From NCBI RefSeq assembly GCF_007002745.1, contig NZ_SGNY01000001.1:496001-560000 (forward strand): a stretch of DNA of 64,000 nucleotides. The letters run 5' to 3'. Numbering within the stretch: the first letter of the stretch is position 1; each line of letters opens with the position of its first letter. This stretch comes from Martinezella rhizogenes. Its GTDB lineage: Bacteria; Pseudomonadota; Alphaproteobacteria; Rhizobiales; Rhizobiaceae. Shown here in pieces: positions 26,813-35,517 of this stretch. The position numbers and the translations under genes are program-made. The notes below the pieces were generated by a model. The model saw nothing but the letters and a program-made list of their open reading frames with translations. It made no database searches and was not told where the DNA came from.

Positions 26813-26860
26813 TTCGCAGTTCCATAGGTCGTTGAACATTGGTTTTTCGCGACGGGAACG

Positions 26861-27046
26861 TTAAGCGTTCCACCCGGCCTTCTTCGCAATGGAACCCGCC
26901 ACGCCGGGACTGAGTTGACGGTGCCTCGGCACCTGTACAAATCCCTTTTCGGGGTGGCGATAGATGTCGTGGGCGGCTCCATGCCGGTCGAACGCCCAAC
27001 CTTCTTCCTTCAGCCGCTTGATGACTTTAGCAGCATTTATTTCCAT
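26861..27046 (-). CDS. hicA: HicA-family mRNA interferase toxin
   Basis: A 61-residue dsRBD-like toxin that cleaves mRNA in translation-linked fashion. It reads INAAKVIKRLKEEGW, then DRHGAAHDIYRHP with the catalytic His in the place of the usual GSHxxY/H, and VPRHRQLSPGVAGSIAKKAGW. It is first in the hicA-hicB operon. The ATG at 27046 is preceded by GGAGA five bases upstream. The small reading frame was found inside a longer frame whose upstream part covers the promoter and operators and is not coding. Confidence 0.9.
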   Translation of the reverse strand: MEINAAKVIKRLKEEGWAFDRHGAAHDIYRHPEKGFVQVPRHRQLSPGVAGSIAKKAGWNA

Positions 27047-27056
27047 TAAATCTCCG

Positions 27057-27117
27057 CTGTGCATATATTTGCACTCGCAATCGGAAAGGTCAATTTCTGC
27101 TGTGCATATATTTGCAC
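27057..27117 (-). promoter_or_regulatory. hicAB promoter with two identical palindromic operators
   Basis: The 18-base sequence CTGTGCATATATTTGCAC occurs at 27057-27074 and again at 27100-27117, exactly 43 bp apart. Its core GTGCATATATTTGCAC is a near-perfect palindrome. On the minus strand a -35 TTGACC (27093-27088) and, 17 bp later, an AAATAT -10 (27070-27065) lie so that one copy covers the -10 and the other sits just upstream of the -35. HicB binding is inferred. Confidence 0.65.
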
Positions 27118-27307
27118 GATTACAGCCTTGTGAATGCTGCGTGAGGACCACGTGGGGTAGGAGTGTGACACGGCAACAAAAGGTGACAGGCAATTTTTTG
27201 TGAAAAGGTTGAAAGCTTCGCCGCATAACGAATAGACTCCGGCGAATCTTCCGCGAAAGACGGAAGGAGGCTGGGGTGAAGCTGGAGGAAATAGGCGGCA
27301 TGACCGC

Positions 27308-28255
27308 ATGAGATTCAAGAAATATATCTGGCCTGTCGTTGGTCTGGCGACGATCGGGTTTTCAGCCTGGCTGCTTTATCATGAGCTGCGCGGTCTTTCG
27401 CTTGATGATCTCTGGGAAAGCTTCATGGCCATCCGTGTGCGGGACTGGGTGTGCTCCGGCATGGCCACACTGCTGGCCTATGCCGCGCTTGCCGGCTACG
27501 ATCGCATTGCGCTCCAGCATCTCGGCCGCAAGGTGAACTGGTTCTTCATCACGCTCACCTCGTTTACCACCTATGCGCTTTCCCACAATGTCGGTGCTTC
27601 CGTGTTTTCCGGCGCCGTGGTGCGCTACCGGGCCTATACGTCCAAGGGCCTGAGCGCCGCCGAGGTTGGCGTTCTCGTTGGTCTTTGCTCCTTCACCTTC
27701 ATCATCGGAACCATCATGCTCATCGGCATGGTGCTGCTTTACGAGCCTGACATCACCGAACGCTTCACCGGCATCCTTCCCGTCGAGGCCTCCACAACAA
27801 CAGGCATCCTGCTGCTTGTTATCGTCGGCCTTTACGTGCTTGGCAGTCTGCTGAAGCTGAAACCGCTGAAAATCCGCTCGTTCTTCCTGCCCTATCCGGC
27901 ACCGAAACTGGTGGCGCAACAGCTGGTCATCGGGCCGATCGAGTTGATCGGTGCGGCGGGCATCATCTATTTCGCGCTGCCGGAGGCCGGAAATCCCGGT
28001 TTCATGATCATTCTCGGGATATTCCTGATTTCTTTCTCGGCGGCGCTGATTTCCCATGCGCCGGGCGGGCTTGGCGTGCTGGAACTGGTCTTCGTCACCG
28101 GTCTGCCGGATATGAACCCGGCGGACGTGATCGCGGCGCTGCTGGTTTTCCGGCTGTTCTACCTCATCATTCCCTTCATCATGGCCCTGTTCGTGATCCT
28201 GTTCTTCGAACGGTCACAGCTTGCAGAGGCGCAGAAACGGGAAGGGCTGAGGTAA
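27308..28255 (+). CDS. Lysylphosphatidylglycerol synthase TM-type membrane protein (UPF0104)
   Basis: A 315-residue integral membrane protein with eight or more helices, matching the flippase-like N-terminal half of MprF (LPG_synthase_TM) and standalone YbhN/AglD2-type proteins. Landmarks are the motif HNVGASVFSGAVVRYRAY after the second helix pair, LSAAEVGVLVGL, and the late SHAPGGLGVLELVF. There is no C-terminal aminoacyl transferase domain, so it cannot itself make lysyl-PG; flipping or lipid transport is only a family inference. It runs divergent from hicA with a GGAGG-type region upstream and is convergent with rlmJ. Confidence 0.85.
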   Translation: MRFKKYIWPVVGLATIGFSAWLLYHELRGLSLDDLWESFMAIRVRDWVCSGMATLLAYAALAGYDRIALQHLGRKVNWFFITLTSFTTYALSHNVGASVFSGAVVRYRAYTSKGLSAAEVGVLVGLCSFTFIIGTIMLIGMVLLYEPDITERFTGILPVEASTTTGILLLVIVGLYVLGSLLKLKPLKIRSFFLPYPAPKLVAQQLVIGPIELIGAAGIIYFALPEAGNPGFMIILGIFLISFSAALISHAPGGLGVLELVFVTGLPDMNPADVIAALLVFRLFYLIIPFIMALFVILFFERSQLAEAQKREGLR

Positions 28256-28258
28256 CCC

Positions 28259-29122
28259 TCAGTCCTCCTCCGGCTTTTCCTCGCCGCGCAGCCAGAAGGC
28301 GCGGTGAGAGGCGTAGCGATCCTGCGCCATCACCGTTTTCAGGAAGGGCAGGAGCGTGTGCAGCTCGTCCTTCAGCGTATAAGGCGGGTTGACGATGATG
28401 AGGCCGGAACCGCTCAGGCCTTCCAGCCGGTCGCTTTTGACGGAAAGCTCGGCGCACAGCATTTTCGGAATGTCGAAGGATTGCAGCCGCTCGTGAAAAT
28501 CCTTGATCGGTGCACCCTTTTTCAGCGGATACCACAGGCAATAGGTGCCGGTGGAAAAACGCCGATAGGCCTTGTTCAGGCCATCGGCCAGCCGCTGATA
28601 TTCGTTTTCGAGCTCGAAAGGCGGATCGACAAGGACGAGGCCACGTTTTTCCTTGGGCGGCAGATGCGCGCCGAGCGACAGCCAGCCGTCCAGCTCGGTT
28701 ACCCGGACCTGATAATCGCCCTCGAAGAGACGGGATAAAGCCCGGCTATCGTCCGGATGCAGTTCCATGGCCGAAAGCCGGTCCTGCGGACGAAACAGCA
28801 TGCGTGCGAGTTTCGGCGAGCCGGGATAAAATTGAATGCCGCCCTCCGGATTGAGTTCCTTTACGGCGGTGAGATAGGGTTCGAGCAGTTCGGCGATGGG
28901 GGCGGGCAGGTCGGCCTCCACCAGCTTGCCGATGCCGGTCTGCCATTCGCCGGTCTTCTGCGCCTCTTCCGAGGTAAGGTCGTAAAGCCCGATGCCGGCA
29001 TGGGTATCCAGCACCCGAAACGCCTTCTCCTTGTTCTGCAGGTAGCGCACCAGGCGGGCAAGAACCGCGTGTTTGAGAACATCCGCGAAATTGCCGGCGT
29101 GATAGATGTGGCGGTAGTTCAT
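28259..29122 (-). CDS. rlmJ: 23S rRNA (adenine(2030)-N6)-methyltransferase
   Basis: A 287-residue Rossmann-fold methyltransferase that modifies A2030 of 23S rRNA. It starts MNYRHIYHAGNFADVLKHA, a diagnostic RlmJ opening, with SAM-binding LDTHAGIGLYD, the target motif DPPFE near residue 167 and LIIVNPPYTL near 245. Length is normal for the family. It is divergent from the molybdopterin oxidoreductase gene, whose possible upstream start would overlap it. Confidence 0.95.
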   Translation of the reverse strand: MNYRHIYHAGNFADVLKHAVLARLVRYLQNKEKAFRVLDTHAGIGLYDLTSEEAQKTGEWQTGIGKLVEADLPAPIAELLEPYLTAVKELNPEGGIQFYPGSPKLARMLFRPQDRLSAMELHPDDSRALSRLFEGDYQVRVTELDGWLSLGAHLPPKEKRGLVLVDPPFELENEYQRLADGLNKAYRRFSTGTYCLWYPLKKGAPIKDFHERLQSFDIPKMLCAELSVKSDRLEGLSGSGLIIVNPPYTLKDELHTLLPFLKTVMAQDRYASHRAFWLRGEEKPEED

Positions 29123-29216
29123 GGATGTGTCTCGCTTGCAGATGGTCAGGATGAATATTCTTGATGGACGTCACTTCGGCCTTTTGGCCGCAACATTGAT
29201 GCAATATACAAAAGCC

Positions 29217-31355
29217 ATGAACGTTGCGACCCCGATCTCCGCTGAAAAAGCCGCCACCAAGGCCGAACTCCGTACCGGCCACACCGTCTGTCCGCATGAC
29301 TGTCCGAGCGCCTGCGCGCTGGAGGTCGATATCAACGCGGAAGGCCGTATCGGCCGCGTGCGCGGCGCCAATAGCAATACATACACCGCCGGCGTCATCT
29401 GCGCCAAGGTGGCGCGCTATTCCGAACGCATCTATCATCCCGGCCGTTTGCTGACCCCGAAGCGCCGCAAGGGCGAAAAAGGAGCGGGTGACTGGCAGGA
29501 GATTTCCTGGGAAGCGGCGCTGGACGAGGTGGCGGATGCTTTCGTCAAGGCGGAGGCCCGGCATGGCGCCGAGGCCATCTGGCCGTATTTCTACGCCGGA
29601 ACCATGGGGCAGGTGCAGCGCGATTCCATCGAGCGGCTGCGCCACGCCAAGAAATATTCCGGCTTCTTCGGCTCGATCTGCACCAACATGGCCTGGACGG
29701 GTTACGTGATGGGCACGGGTGCGCTGCGTGGTCCCGATCCGCGCGAGATTGGCAAGGCCGATGTCGTCGTCATCTGGGGCACCAATGCGGTTGCCACGCA
29801 GGTCAATGTCATGACCCATGCGGTCAAGGCCCGCAAGGAACGCGGCGCAAAGATCGTCGTCGTTGATATCTACGACAATCCGACGATGAAACAGGCCGAT
29901 ATGCGCATCGTCGTTCGCCCCGGCACGGATGCGGCGCTCGCCTGCGCCATCATGCACATCGCCTTCCGCGATGGTTATGCCGATCGCGATTACATGGCGC
30001 GCTTTGCCGACGATCCGGCCGGGCTGGAAGCGCATCTGAAGACGAAGACGCCGCAATGGGCGTCGGAGATTACAGGTCTTTCCGTCGAAGAGATCGAGGA
30101 TTTCGCAAGGCTCGTTGGAACGACGAAAAAGACGTTCTTCCGGCTGGGTTACGGTTTTGCCCGCCAGCGCAACGGCGCGGTCGCCATGCACGCGGCCCTG
30201 TCGATCGCCACCGTGCTCGGCTCCTGGCAATATGAGGGCGGCGGCGCGTTCCACAATAACGGCGATATTTTCAGGCTCAACAAGGCGGAACTGATGGGCA
30301 CGGCCTATGCCGACCCCGATGTGCGCCAGCTCGACCAGTCGCAGATCGGCCCCGTGCTGACGGGCGATGCCAATGCGCTGCGCCACGGCGGCCCGGTGAC
30401 GGCGCTGCTCATCCAGAACACTAACCCCGTCAACGTGGCGCCCGAACAACGGCTGGTGAAGCAGGGTTTCCTGCGCGACGATCTTTTCGTTGCCGTGCAT
30501 GAGCAATTTATGACCGAGACGGCTGACATGGCCGATATCGTGCTGCCGGCCACCATGTTTCTCGAACATGACGATATCTACCGCGCCGGTGGCCAGAACC
30601 ATATTCTGCTTGGGCCCAAACTTGTCGAGCCGCCGGAAACGGTGCGCACCAACCTCTTCGTCATCGAGGAACTGGCGAAACGCCTCGGCGTCGATCATAT
30701 GCCCGGTTTCGGCCTTTCGGCCCGCGAGCATGTCGACCGTATGCTGAAAGTCAGCGGCTGGGGTGATTTCGATACGCTGGCGGAGGAGAAGTGGATCGAT
30801 GCGCAGCCGTCCTTCGAGGTGGCGCATTATCTCGAGGGTTTTGGTTATGGCGACGGAAAGTTCCGATTCAGCCCGGATTGGGCAACGGGGCCGTCTCCGA
30901 ACAAACCGCCGAAAAATATCGGTGTCATGGGGCCGGTATCCGAGTTTCCGAAATTCCCGGATCAGGTGGATGTCATCGAGACCGCCGACGGGGATCATCC
31001 CTTCCGGCTGGCGACATCGCCGGCCCGCAATTTCCTGAACTCCACCTTCGCGGAAACCAAGACCTCCGTGCAGAAGGAAGGCCGCCCGGAATTGATGATC
31101 TGCGCCGAGGATGCCGCCGGTCACGGTATCGCCGATGGCGACGTCGTCCGCATTGGCAATGCACGCGGCGAAGTACGCCTCCATGCGAAGATTGTTGAGG
31201 GCGCCAGGCCAGGCGTGCTGATTGCCGAAGGGCTGTGGCCCAACAAGGCGCATCTGGATGGCGAGGGCATCAATGTTCTCACCGGCGCCGATGCCGTTGC
31301 CCCCTATGGTGGCGCGGCTTTCCATGACAACAAGGTTTGGCTGCGCAAAGACTGA
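29217..31355 (+). CDS. Molybdopterin-dependent oxidoreductase with [4Fe-4S] cluster
   Basis: A 712-residue DMSO-reductase-superfamily enzyme. The N-terminal cluster motif is TVCPHDCPSACALEV with the fourth Cys in GVICAKVARYSERI. Molybdopterin-binding features follow: GFFGSICTNMAWTGY, VVVIWGTNAVATQ, the NGAVAMHAALSIATVLGSW region, QNTNPVNVAPEQ and ADIVLPATMFLEHDD. The C-terminal molydopterin-dinucleotide domain (about 600-712) includes LMICAEDAAGHGIADGDVV. No Tat signal is present, so it is cytoplasmic. ATG 29217 is chosen; longer starts run into the rlmJ promoter. No electron-transfer partner is adjacent, so the substrate is unknown. Nudix genes follow 11 bp later. Confidence 0.9.
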   Translation: MNVATPISAEKAATKAELRTGHTVCPHDCPSACALEVDINAEGRIGRVRGANSNTYTAGVICAKVARYSERIYHPGRLLTPKRRKGEKGAGDWQEISWEAALDEVADAFVKAEARHGAEAIWPYFYAGTMGQVQRDSIERLRHAKKYSGFFGSICTNMAWTGYVMGTGALRGPDPREIGKADVVVIWGTNAVATQVNVMTHAVKARKERGAKIVVVDIYDNPTMKQADMRIVVRPGTDAALACAIMHIAFRDGYADRDYMARFADDPAGLEAHLKTKTPQWASEITGLSVEEIEDFARLVGTTKKTFFRLGYGFARQRNGAVAMHAALSIATVLGSWQYEGGGAFHNNGDIFRLNKAELMGTAYADPDVRQLDQSQIGPVLTGDANALRHGGPVTALLIQNTNPVNVAPEQRLVKQGFLRDDLFVAVHEQFMTETADMADIVLPATMFLEHDDIYRAGGQNHILLGPKLVEPPETVRTNLFVIEELAKRLGVDHMPGFGLSAREHVDRMLKVSGWGDFDTLAEEKWIDAQPSFEVAHYLEGFGYGDGKFRFSPDWATGPSPNKPPKNIGVMGPVSEFPKFPDQVDVIETADGDHPFRLATSPARNFLNSTFAETKTSVQKEGRPELMICAEDAAGHGIADGDVVRIGNARGEVRLHAKIVEGARPGVLIAEGLWPNKAHLDGEGINVLTGADAVAPYGGAAFHDNKVWLRKD

Positions 31356-31366
31356 CGGGACATGGA

Positions 31367-31963
31367 ATGAGCAAGTTCGACAATGTGAAGATTGAAATTC
31401 TGAAAGACGAGACGCTCTCGAAGAACTGGTACCATCTCCGCAACATCACCTATGATTACACCAATTCGAAGGGTGAAACGAAAGTCATCCGGCGTGAGGC
31501 CTATGATCGCGGCAATGGCGCGACCATCCTGCTTTACGATCCGCGCCGTGAGACGGTGGTGCTGGTGCGGCAGTTTCGCATGCCCACCTACGTGAACGGC
31601 TATCACGGCTGGCTTCTGGAAGCGCCCGCCGGCCTGCTGGATGGTGACGACCCGGCCGAGGCCATTCGCCGCGAAGTGATGGAAGAAACCGGATATGTCG
31701 TGAAAGACGTGCGGTTTCTGTTCAAATCCTTCATGTCGCCCGGTTCCGTGACCGAAATTCTGCACTTTTTTGCCGCCATCATCGATTCATCGGATCGGGT
31801 GGAGGAGGGCGGCGGTGCCGCACACGAGGACGAGGACATCGAGGTTCTGGAGTTTTCACTGGCGGATGCCATGAAGATGATAGAAACCGGCGATATCTGC
31901 GACGGAAAAACGATCATGCTGCTGCAATGGGCGGCCCTGAACAAATCGTCCCTCACCCTGTGA
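31367..31963 (+). CDS. Nudix hydrolase, NudK-like (copy 1)
   Basis: A 198-residue Nudix protein. The Nudix box reads GLLDGDDPAEAIRREVMEETG, with the REVMEETGY core and one residue less than the consensus spacing, as in NudK (GDP-mannose pyrophosphatase). The surrounding VLVRQFRMPTY and SPGSVTEILHFFAA segments match NudK/ADP-ribose pyrophosphatase types. It starts 11 bp after the oxidoreductase stop and is followed after 22 bp by a paralogue. It probably hydrolyses a nucleotide sugar or ADP-ribose; the exact substrate is open. Confidence 0.9.
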   Translation: MSKFDNVKIEILKDETLSKNWYHLRNITYDYTNSKGETKVIRREAYDRGNGATILLYDPRRETVVLVRQFRMPTYVNGYHGWLLEAPAGLLDGDDPAEAIRREVMEETGYVVKDVRFLFKSFMSPGSVTEILHFFAAIIDSSDRVEEGGGAAHEDEDIEVLEFSLADAMKMIETGDICDGKTIMLLQWAALNKSSLTL

Positions 31964-31985
31964 CGGAATTGCCTGCGGAGTGATT

Positions 31986-32597
31986 ATGGACCGTTCATTG
32001 AAAATGACTGCTGCCGGCGAGGCGGACAGAATACGGCTGGTGGAAAAAGAGACGGTCTGGAAGGGCTTCGTGCATATGCAGAAGCTTATTTTCGACCAGC
32101 GCATGCCGGATGGCAAAACGATCCGCATCGTGCGCGAAGTGCACGACCACGGCAGCGCCGCGGCCATTCTGCTTTACGATAAGAAGCGCGACAGCGTGGT
32201 GATGGTGCGGCAGTTCCGCCCCGCCGCCTTCGTAAACGGCGATCCAAGCTTCATGATCGAAGTCCCGGCCGGCCTTCTCGATGACGACAATGCGGCCGAC
32301 GCCATTCGCCGTGAGGCGATGGAAGAATCCGGTTACGCGGTTGAGAAGGTCGATTATCTCTTCGATATGTATGCCAGCCCCGGAACCCTGACGGAAAAGG
32401 TCAGCCTCTTCGTCGCGCATATCGATCTCGACGTGCAGGCCGGTAACGGCGGCGGTCTGGCAAGCGAAGGCGAGGATCTGGAAGTTTTGACCTATGGTCT
32501 CGACGAAGCCTTTGCGATGATCGCATCCGGCGAAATCACCGATTCCAAGACGATTATCCTGCTGCAATGGGCAATGCTCAACCGTCACAGCCTTTAA
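31986..32597 (+). CDS. Nudix hydrolase, NudK-like (copy 2)
   Basis: A 203-residue paralogue of the preceding gene with the same layout: VVMVRQFRPAAFVNG, Nudix box core REAMEESGY, SPGTLTEKVSLFVAHIDL and a C-terminal SKTIILLQWAMLN that mirrors the first copy's KTIMLLQWAALN. The two differ at many positions and look like an old tandem duplication. GGAG seven bases before ATG 31986 supports this start; a GTG at 31980 is in frame. An AT-rich gap of 144 bp follows. Confidence 0.9.
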   Translation: MDRSLKMTAAGEADRIRLVEKETVWKGFVHMQKLIFDQRMPDGKTIRIVREVHDHGSAAAILLYDKKRDSVVMVRQFRPAAFVNGDPSFMIEVPAGLLDDDNAADAIRREAMEESGYAVEKVDYLFDMYASPGTLTEKVSLFVAHIDLDVQAGNGGGLASEGEDLEVLTYGLDEAFAMIASGEITDSKTIILLQWAMLNRHSL

Positions 32598-32741
32598 TAT
32601 TAAAGGCTGTGCGAAAACGGGGAATGTCTTTCGAACTATACTCTAGATTACTTCAAATTCAATTAAAAATTGTTGTTGATTAATTAATCAACCCCGGTAA
32701 GCTTGGTGTGTCTAGGTTCACAAGCGGCTGGGGGGCTGGCT

Positions 32742-33695
32742 ATGATTTTGGAAAAGGGTTCGCGCGGCAGTGCCGTGCAGGCGGTCCAGGAAATTTTGAA
32801 TTTTCTGCATTTCGAGGGGCGAAAATCGGCCTCGGCCGATTATGAAAGCCTCGAGACGGACGGCGTCTTCGGTGCGGATACGGAAGAAGCGGTACTGTCA
32901 TTTCAGGCGGACAATCAACTTTATGAAGATGGTCGCATAGGGCCTGTAACGCTCGCTGCCTTGCAGCAGGCATATGAAACACGGCAGCGGGAATTGGTCT
33001 CGCCGCTATCACTGGCAGGCGATGCGAGCTACAGCATCGAGACGGGTGAGGCGGACCTTTTCGGAACGGGAAAGGAAAAAGGGTATCCGCGTGTCAGGCT
33101 GCGCAGCGACGTTATGTCCGCCTATAAGCAGGTCTACAAGGAGGTTCGTCGCCAGGGTGGATTGATGACATCTTCCGGCGGCGTCCGCGATTTAAACGCC
33201 ACGGTCAGCAAAAACCGCAGCGCCACTTCCTTTCACTACTCAGGGCGGGCGCTCGATCTTTTCATCTGGAGCGGTATGCAGGATCCGTCGAACGACGCCT
33301 ATGTCGCCCAGCGGATCGGCGAGAGACGCTACAATGTTTATGCCCGTTGCTGGCAGGATAGGGCTGAAAAAGGAGCTTTGCCGCCGCAGCAGACGATTCC
33401 CGATGTCGTGACCAACAAGAACCGCGTCAAGGGAGTGTCCGTCACGGGCCATTTCCTCGACTTGACGGCCCTTTTTGCCAAGAACGGTTTCAAACCGATC
33501 CGCGCACGCGCAGCCTTCGAGAAGGGTGGCGATTATCTCGGCGCGGAATGGTGGCATTTTCAATGGGAGGTCGGCCTTGTGCCCGGCGCTTCAACCTTCG
33601 GTGCCGAATTGTTGAAGATATATTCCAAGGCAACCTTGGCCAACACGCCGCCATGGGCCTACCGTGATTATATCTGGCAGCAGGACTGGTTTTAG
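32742..33695 (+). CDS. Peptidoglycan-binding / M15-type peptidase
   Basis: A 317-residue protein with an N-terminal peptidoglycan-binding domain (about 1-80: KGSRGSAVQAVQEILNFLHF, DGVFGADTEEAVLSFQ, DGRIGPVTLAALQ) and a C-terminal M15 D-Ala-D-Ala carboxypeptidase/VanY-like domain. The zinc-peptidase motifs are SFHYSGRALDLF (His and Asp ligands) and EWWHFQW (catalytic Glu and third ligand). No signal peptide is present, as in phage endolysins. No phage genes flank it. The start at 32742 follows a GGGGG-rich site; ATG 32703 would add unrelated residues. A terminator follows. Confidence 0.85.
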   Translation: MILEKGSRGSAVQAVQEILNFLHFEGRKSASADYESLETDGVFGADTEEAVLSFQADNQLYEDGRIGPVTLAALQQAYETRQRELVSPLSLAGDASYSIETGEADLFGTGKEKGYPRVRLRSDVMSAYKQVYKEVRRQGGLMTSSGGVRDLNATVSKNRSATSFHYSGRALDLFIWSGMQDPSNDAYVAQRIGERRYNVYARCWQDRAEKGALPPQQTIPDVVTNKNRVKGVSVTGHFLDLTALFAKNGFKPIRARAAFEKGGDYLGAEWWHFQWEVGLVPGASTFGAELLKIYSKATLANTPPWAYRDYIWQQDWF

Positions 33696-33728
33696 ATACT
33701 GATTGGGCAATGTGCCCATAAACCAAAG

Positions 33729-33754
33729 CCGCGCCTTTAATGAGGCGCGGTTTT
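33729..33754 (+). terminator. Terminator between peptidase and omptin genes
   Basis: CCGCGCCT (33729-33736) and AGGCGCGG (33743-33750) pair perfectly around a 6-base loop and are followed by TTTTCT. It ends the peptidase transcript; the leftward omptin gene ends 22 bp further on. Confidence 0.85.
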
Positions 33755-33775
33755 CTGGGCAGACCTCATTGAGTG

Positions 33776-34711
33776 TCAGAACCGGCCCTTGATACCGGCG
33801 CCCACGAAAATCGACTGCAGGTCGCCGCCACCGGCATTCTTTTCCGATGTGAGGTTTCCAGCGCCCGCGCCACTATAATGCGTGTCCCCGCGCCCCAGGC
33901 TGGTATATTCATAGGCGCCATCTATGTAGATCGAGGCATTCTGGGTCAGGTCATAGGCAACACCCGCCTTCACCCCGAACATGCCGGCAACGTCGAATTT
34001 ATCGGTAAAGCGCATGTCGCGCATCCAGTGATCATCCGTCGCCTTGGCAAAAACCATCGCGCCGCCCTCCAGGCCGGCATTGAGCGACCAGTTGCCGAAT
34101 CTCTGGCCGCCGGTCAGGTTGCCGTAGAAGGCGGGGATTTGCTGGCGATAGGTAATGCCCTTTTCACCGTCCTTGAACCTGATGTTCAGATCTCTTCGAG
34201 AGAAAAGGCTGTAGACGGCGCTGCCGCCATAGGCCGACCATTGCACATCCGTATAACGAAAACCGACGCCGGCGCTGAGATATTGCTGGGGATCATCCAG
34301 CAGCATGCGGTTAAGCTCGAAGCTTCCCGAAAAATAGTGATCAAGTCGCGTATCATCGTGTTGGGAGCGATGGCTCCAGTTGTTTTTAGAGCTGTCTCTG
34401 GAAAAAGGCGCTATCCAGTCATAGTCGGTCATGTAGCCGTCGCCTTCGAAGCCGACGCGGCCTTCGGCCTTGACGCGCCAGCCGGGTGCAAGCTCAAGCC
34501 CGAGAGAGCCGCGCAACGCCATGGCGTTTTTGGTTTCCCATTCCAGTTCGCTCAGCTTGCTGCCGCCGATATGAACGGTTTCCGTTGCCCGAAGATTGAG
34601 AACACCGGCATCCAGCGAAGCGGTAATGCCGTTTTGTTCTGCGGCGAGCGGCAGGCTGGTGCTCATCAGCAAAACTGCCGTAAGCGGCAGGGAAAATCTC
34701 GAAAATGGCAT
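33776..34711 (-). CDS. Omptin-family outer-membrane protease
   Basis: A 311-residue outer-membrane barrel with a signal peptide ending near LPLAAEQ and a final KGRF with C-terminal Phe. The omptin active-site layout is visible: DYDW (the Asp83/Asp85 pair of OmpT) near residue 96, followed by a loop with many Asp/His, and the catalytic Asp-His dyad in TDDHWMRD. AGVGFRYTDVQWSAYGG and VAYDLTQNASIYIDGAYEY are strand-type segments like OmpT. Omptins cleave between basic residues, need LPS, and often degrade cationic peptides. AGGAG sits 5 bases before the ATG. It faces the M15 peptidase gene across a terminator. Confidence 0.86.
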   Translation of the reverse strand: MPFSRFSLPLTAVLLMSTSLPLAAEQNGITASLDAGVLNLRATETVHIGGSKLSELEWETKNAMALRGSLGLELAPGWRVKAEGRVGFEGDGYMTDYDWIAPFSRDSSKNNWSHRSQHDDTRLDHYFSGSFELNRMLLDDPQQYLSAGVGFRYTDVQWSAYGGSAVYSLFSRRDLNIRFKDGEKGITYRQQIPAFYGNLTGGQRFGNWSLNAGLEGGAMVFAKATDDHWMRDMRFTDKFDVAGMFGVKAGVAYDLTQNASIYIDGAYEYTSLGRGDTHYSGAGAGNLTSEKNAGGGDLQSIFVGAGIKGRF

Positions 34712-34842
34712 AATCGCTCCTGACTGACCGGAGGGCCCGAAATGCGGGCCGTTGCAGGCATTAGAGATGATTATGGTAAATGATCGGTTTATTTTTCCGG
34801 AAATACCACTTTAAGTATTTTTGTACTTTAGTGATTTCTTTA

Positions 34843-35517
34843 TCAGAAAGTGGAAATCAGACTAGAATACTCGGATTTACTTTCGTTGTCCGTGAAGACG
34901 GCCTTGCCGCCTTCCATCCGCACTTTGCCTTCTGCAAGTCGCTTCAGGGCGAGTGGGTAAAGCTGGTGCTCGACGCTCAGAAGCCGCGCCGCGAGTGTCT
35001 CGGCCGTATCGTTGGAAAAGACCGGAACAGCGCCCTGAGCAATGGTCGGACCTTCATCCATGCCTTCGGTCACGAAATGCACGGTGCAGCCGGAAATCTT
35101 CATGCCGCTGTCGATGGCGCGCTGATGGGTGTTGAGACCCGGGAAAAGCGGCAGCAGCGACGGGTGGATATTGATGATGCGGCCTTCATAGGGCGCGATG
35201 AAATCGCCTGATATCAGCCGCATGTAACCGGCAAGGCAGATGATGTCGGGTGCGATTTCGCCAAGTGCGGCCAGAATCGCGCCCTCATGCTCGACCTTGC
35301 TGGCATAGGTCTTCCGCTCGAAGACGAGCGTCGGAATGCCGAGATGCTGGGCTTTTTCCAGCCCGCCCGCAGAAGCCTTGTCCGAGATCACACAGGCGAT
35401 TTCAGCCGGAAAATCCGCTGCCTGACAGGCCTTGGCCAGCGACACCATGTTGGAGCCGCCGCCGGAGATGAAAACGACGACACGTGTGCGACCGGACGAC
35501 AGGGCGGCGCGCATCAT
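34843..35517 (-). CDS. purN: Phosphoribosylglycinamide formyltransferase
   Basis: A 224-residue GAR transformylase (folate-dependent) for the third step of purine synthesis. Motifs include [12 protein letters not shown], the active-site [13 protein letters not shown] with Asn/His and the catalytic Asp in VTEGMDEGP. The ATG overlaps the purM stop by 4 bp. Length is normal. Confidence 0.97.
   Translation of the reverse strand: MMRAALSSGRTRVVVFISGGGSNMVSLAKACQAADFPAEIACVISDKASAGGLEKAQHLGIPTLVFERKTYASKVEHEGAILAALGEIAPDIICLAGYMRLISGDFIAPYEGRIINIHPSLLPLFPGLNTHQRAIDSGMKISGCTVHFVTEGMDEGPTIAQGAVPVFSNDTAETLAARLLSVEHQLYPLALKRLAEGKVRMEGGKAVFTDNESKSEYSSLISTF

Noticed and set aside
28746-31325. An 859-codon open frame on the minus strand
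   Set aside because: It is antisense to the molybdopterin oxidoreductase, whose motifs are intact. Long antisense frames are common in GC-rich genes, and this one lacks any family similarity except where it reads into rlmJ.
32742-33695. Prophage island suggested by the endolysin-like gene
   Set aside because: No terminase, capsid, integrase or holin and no att-like repeats were seen around it.
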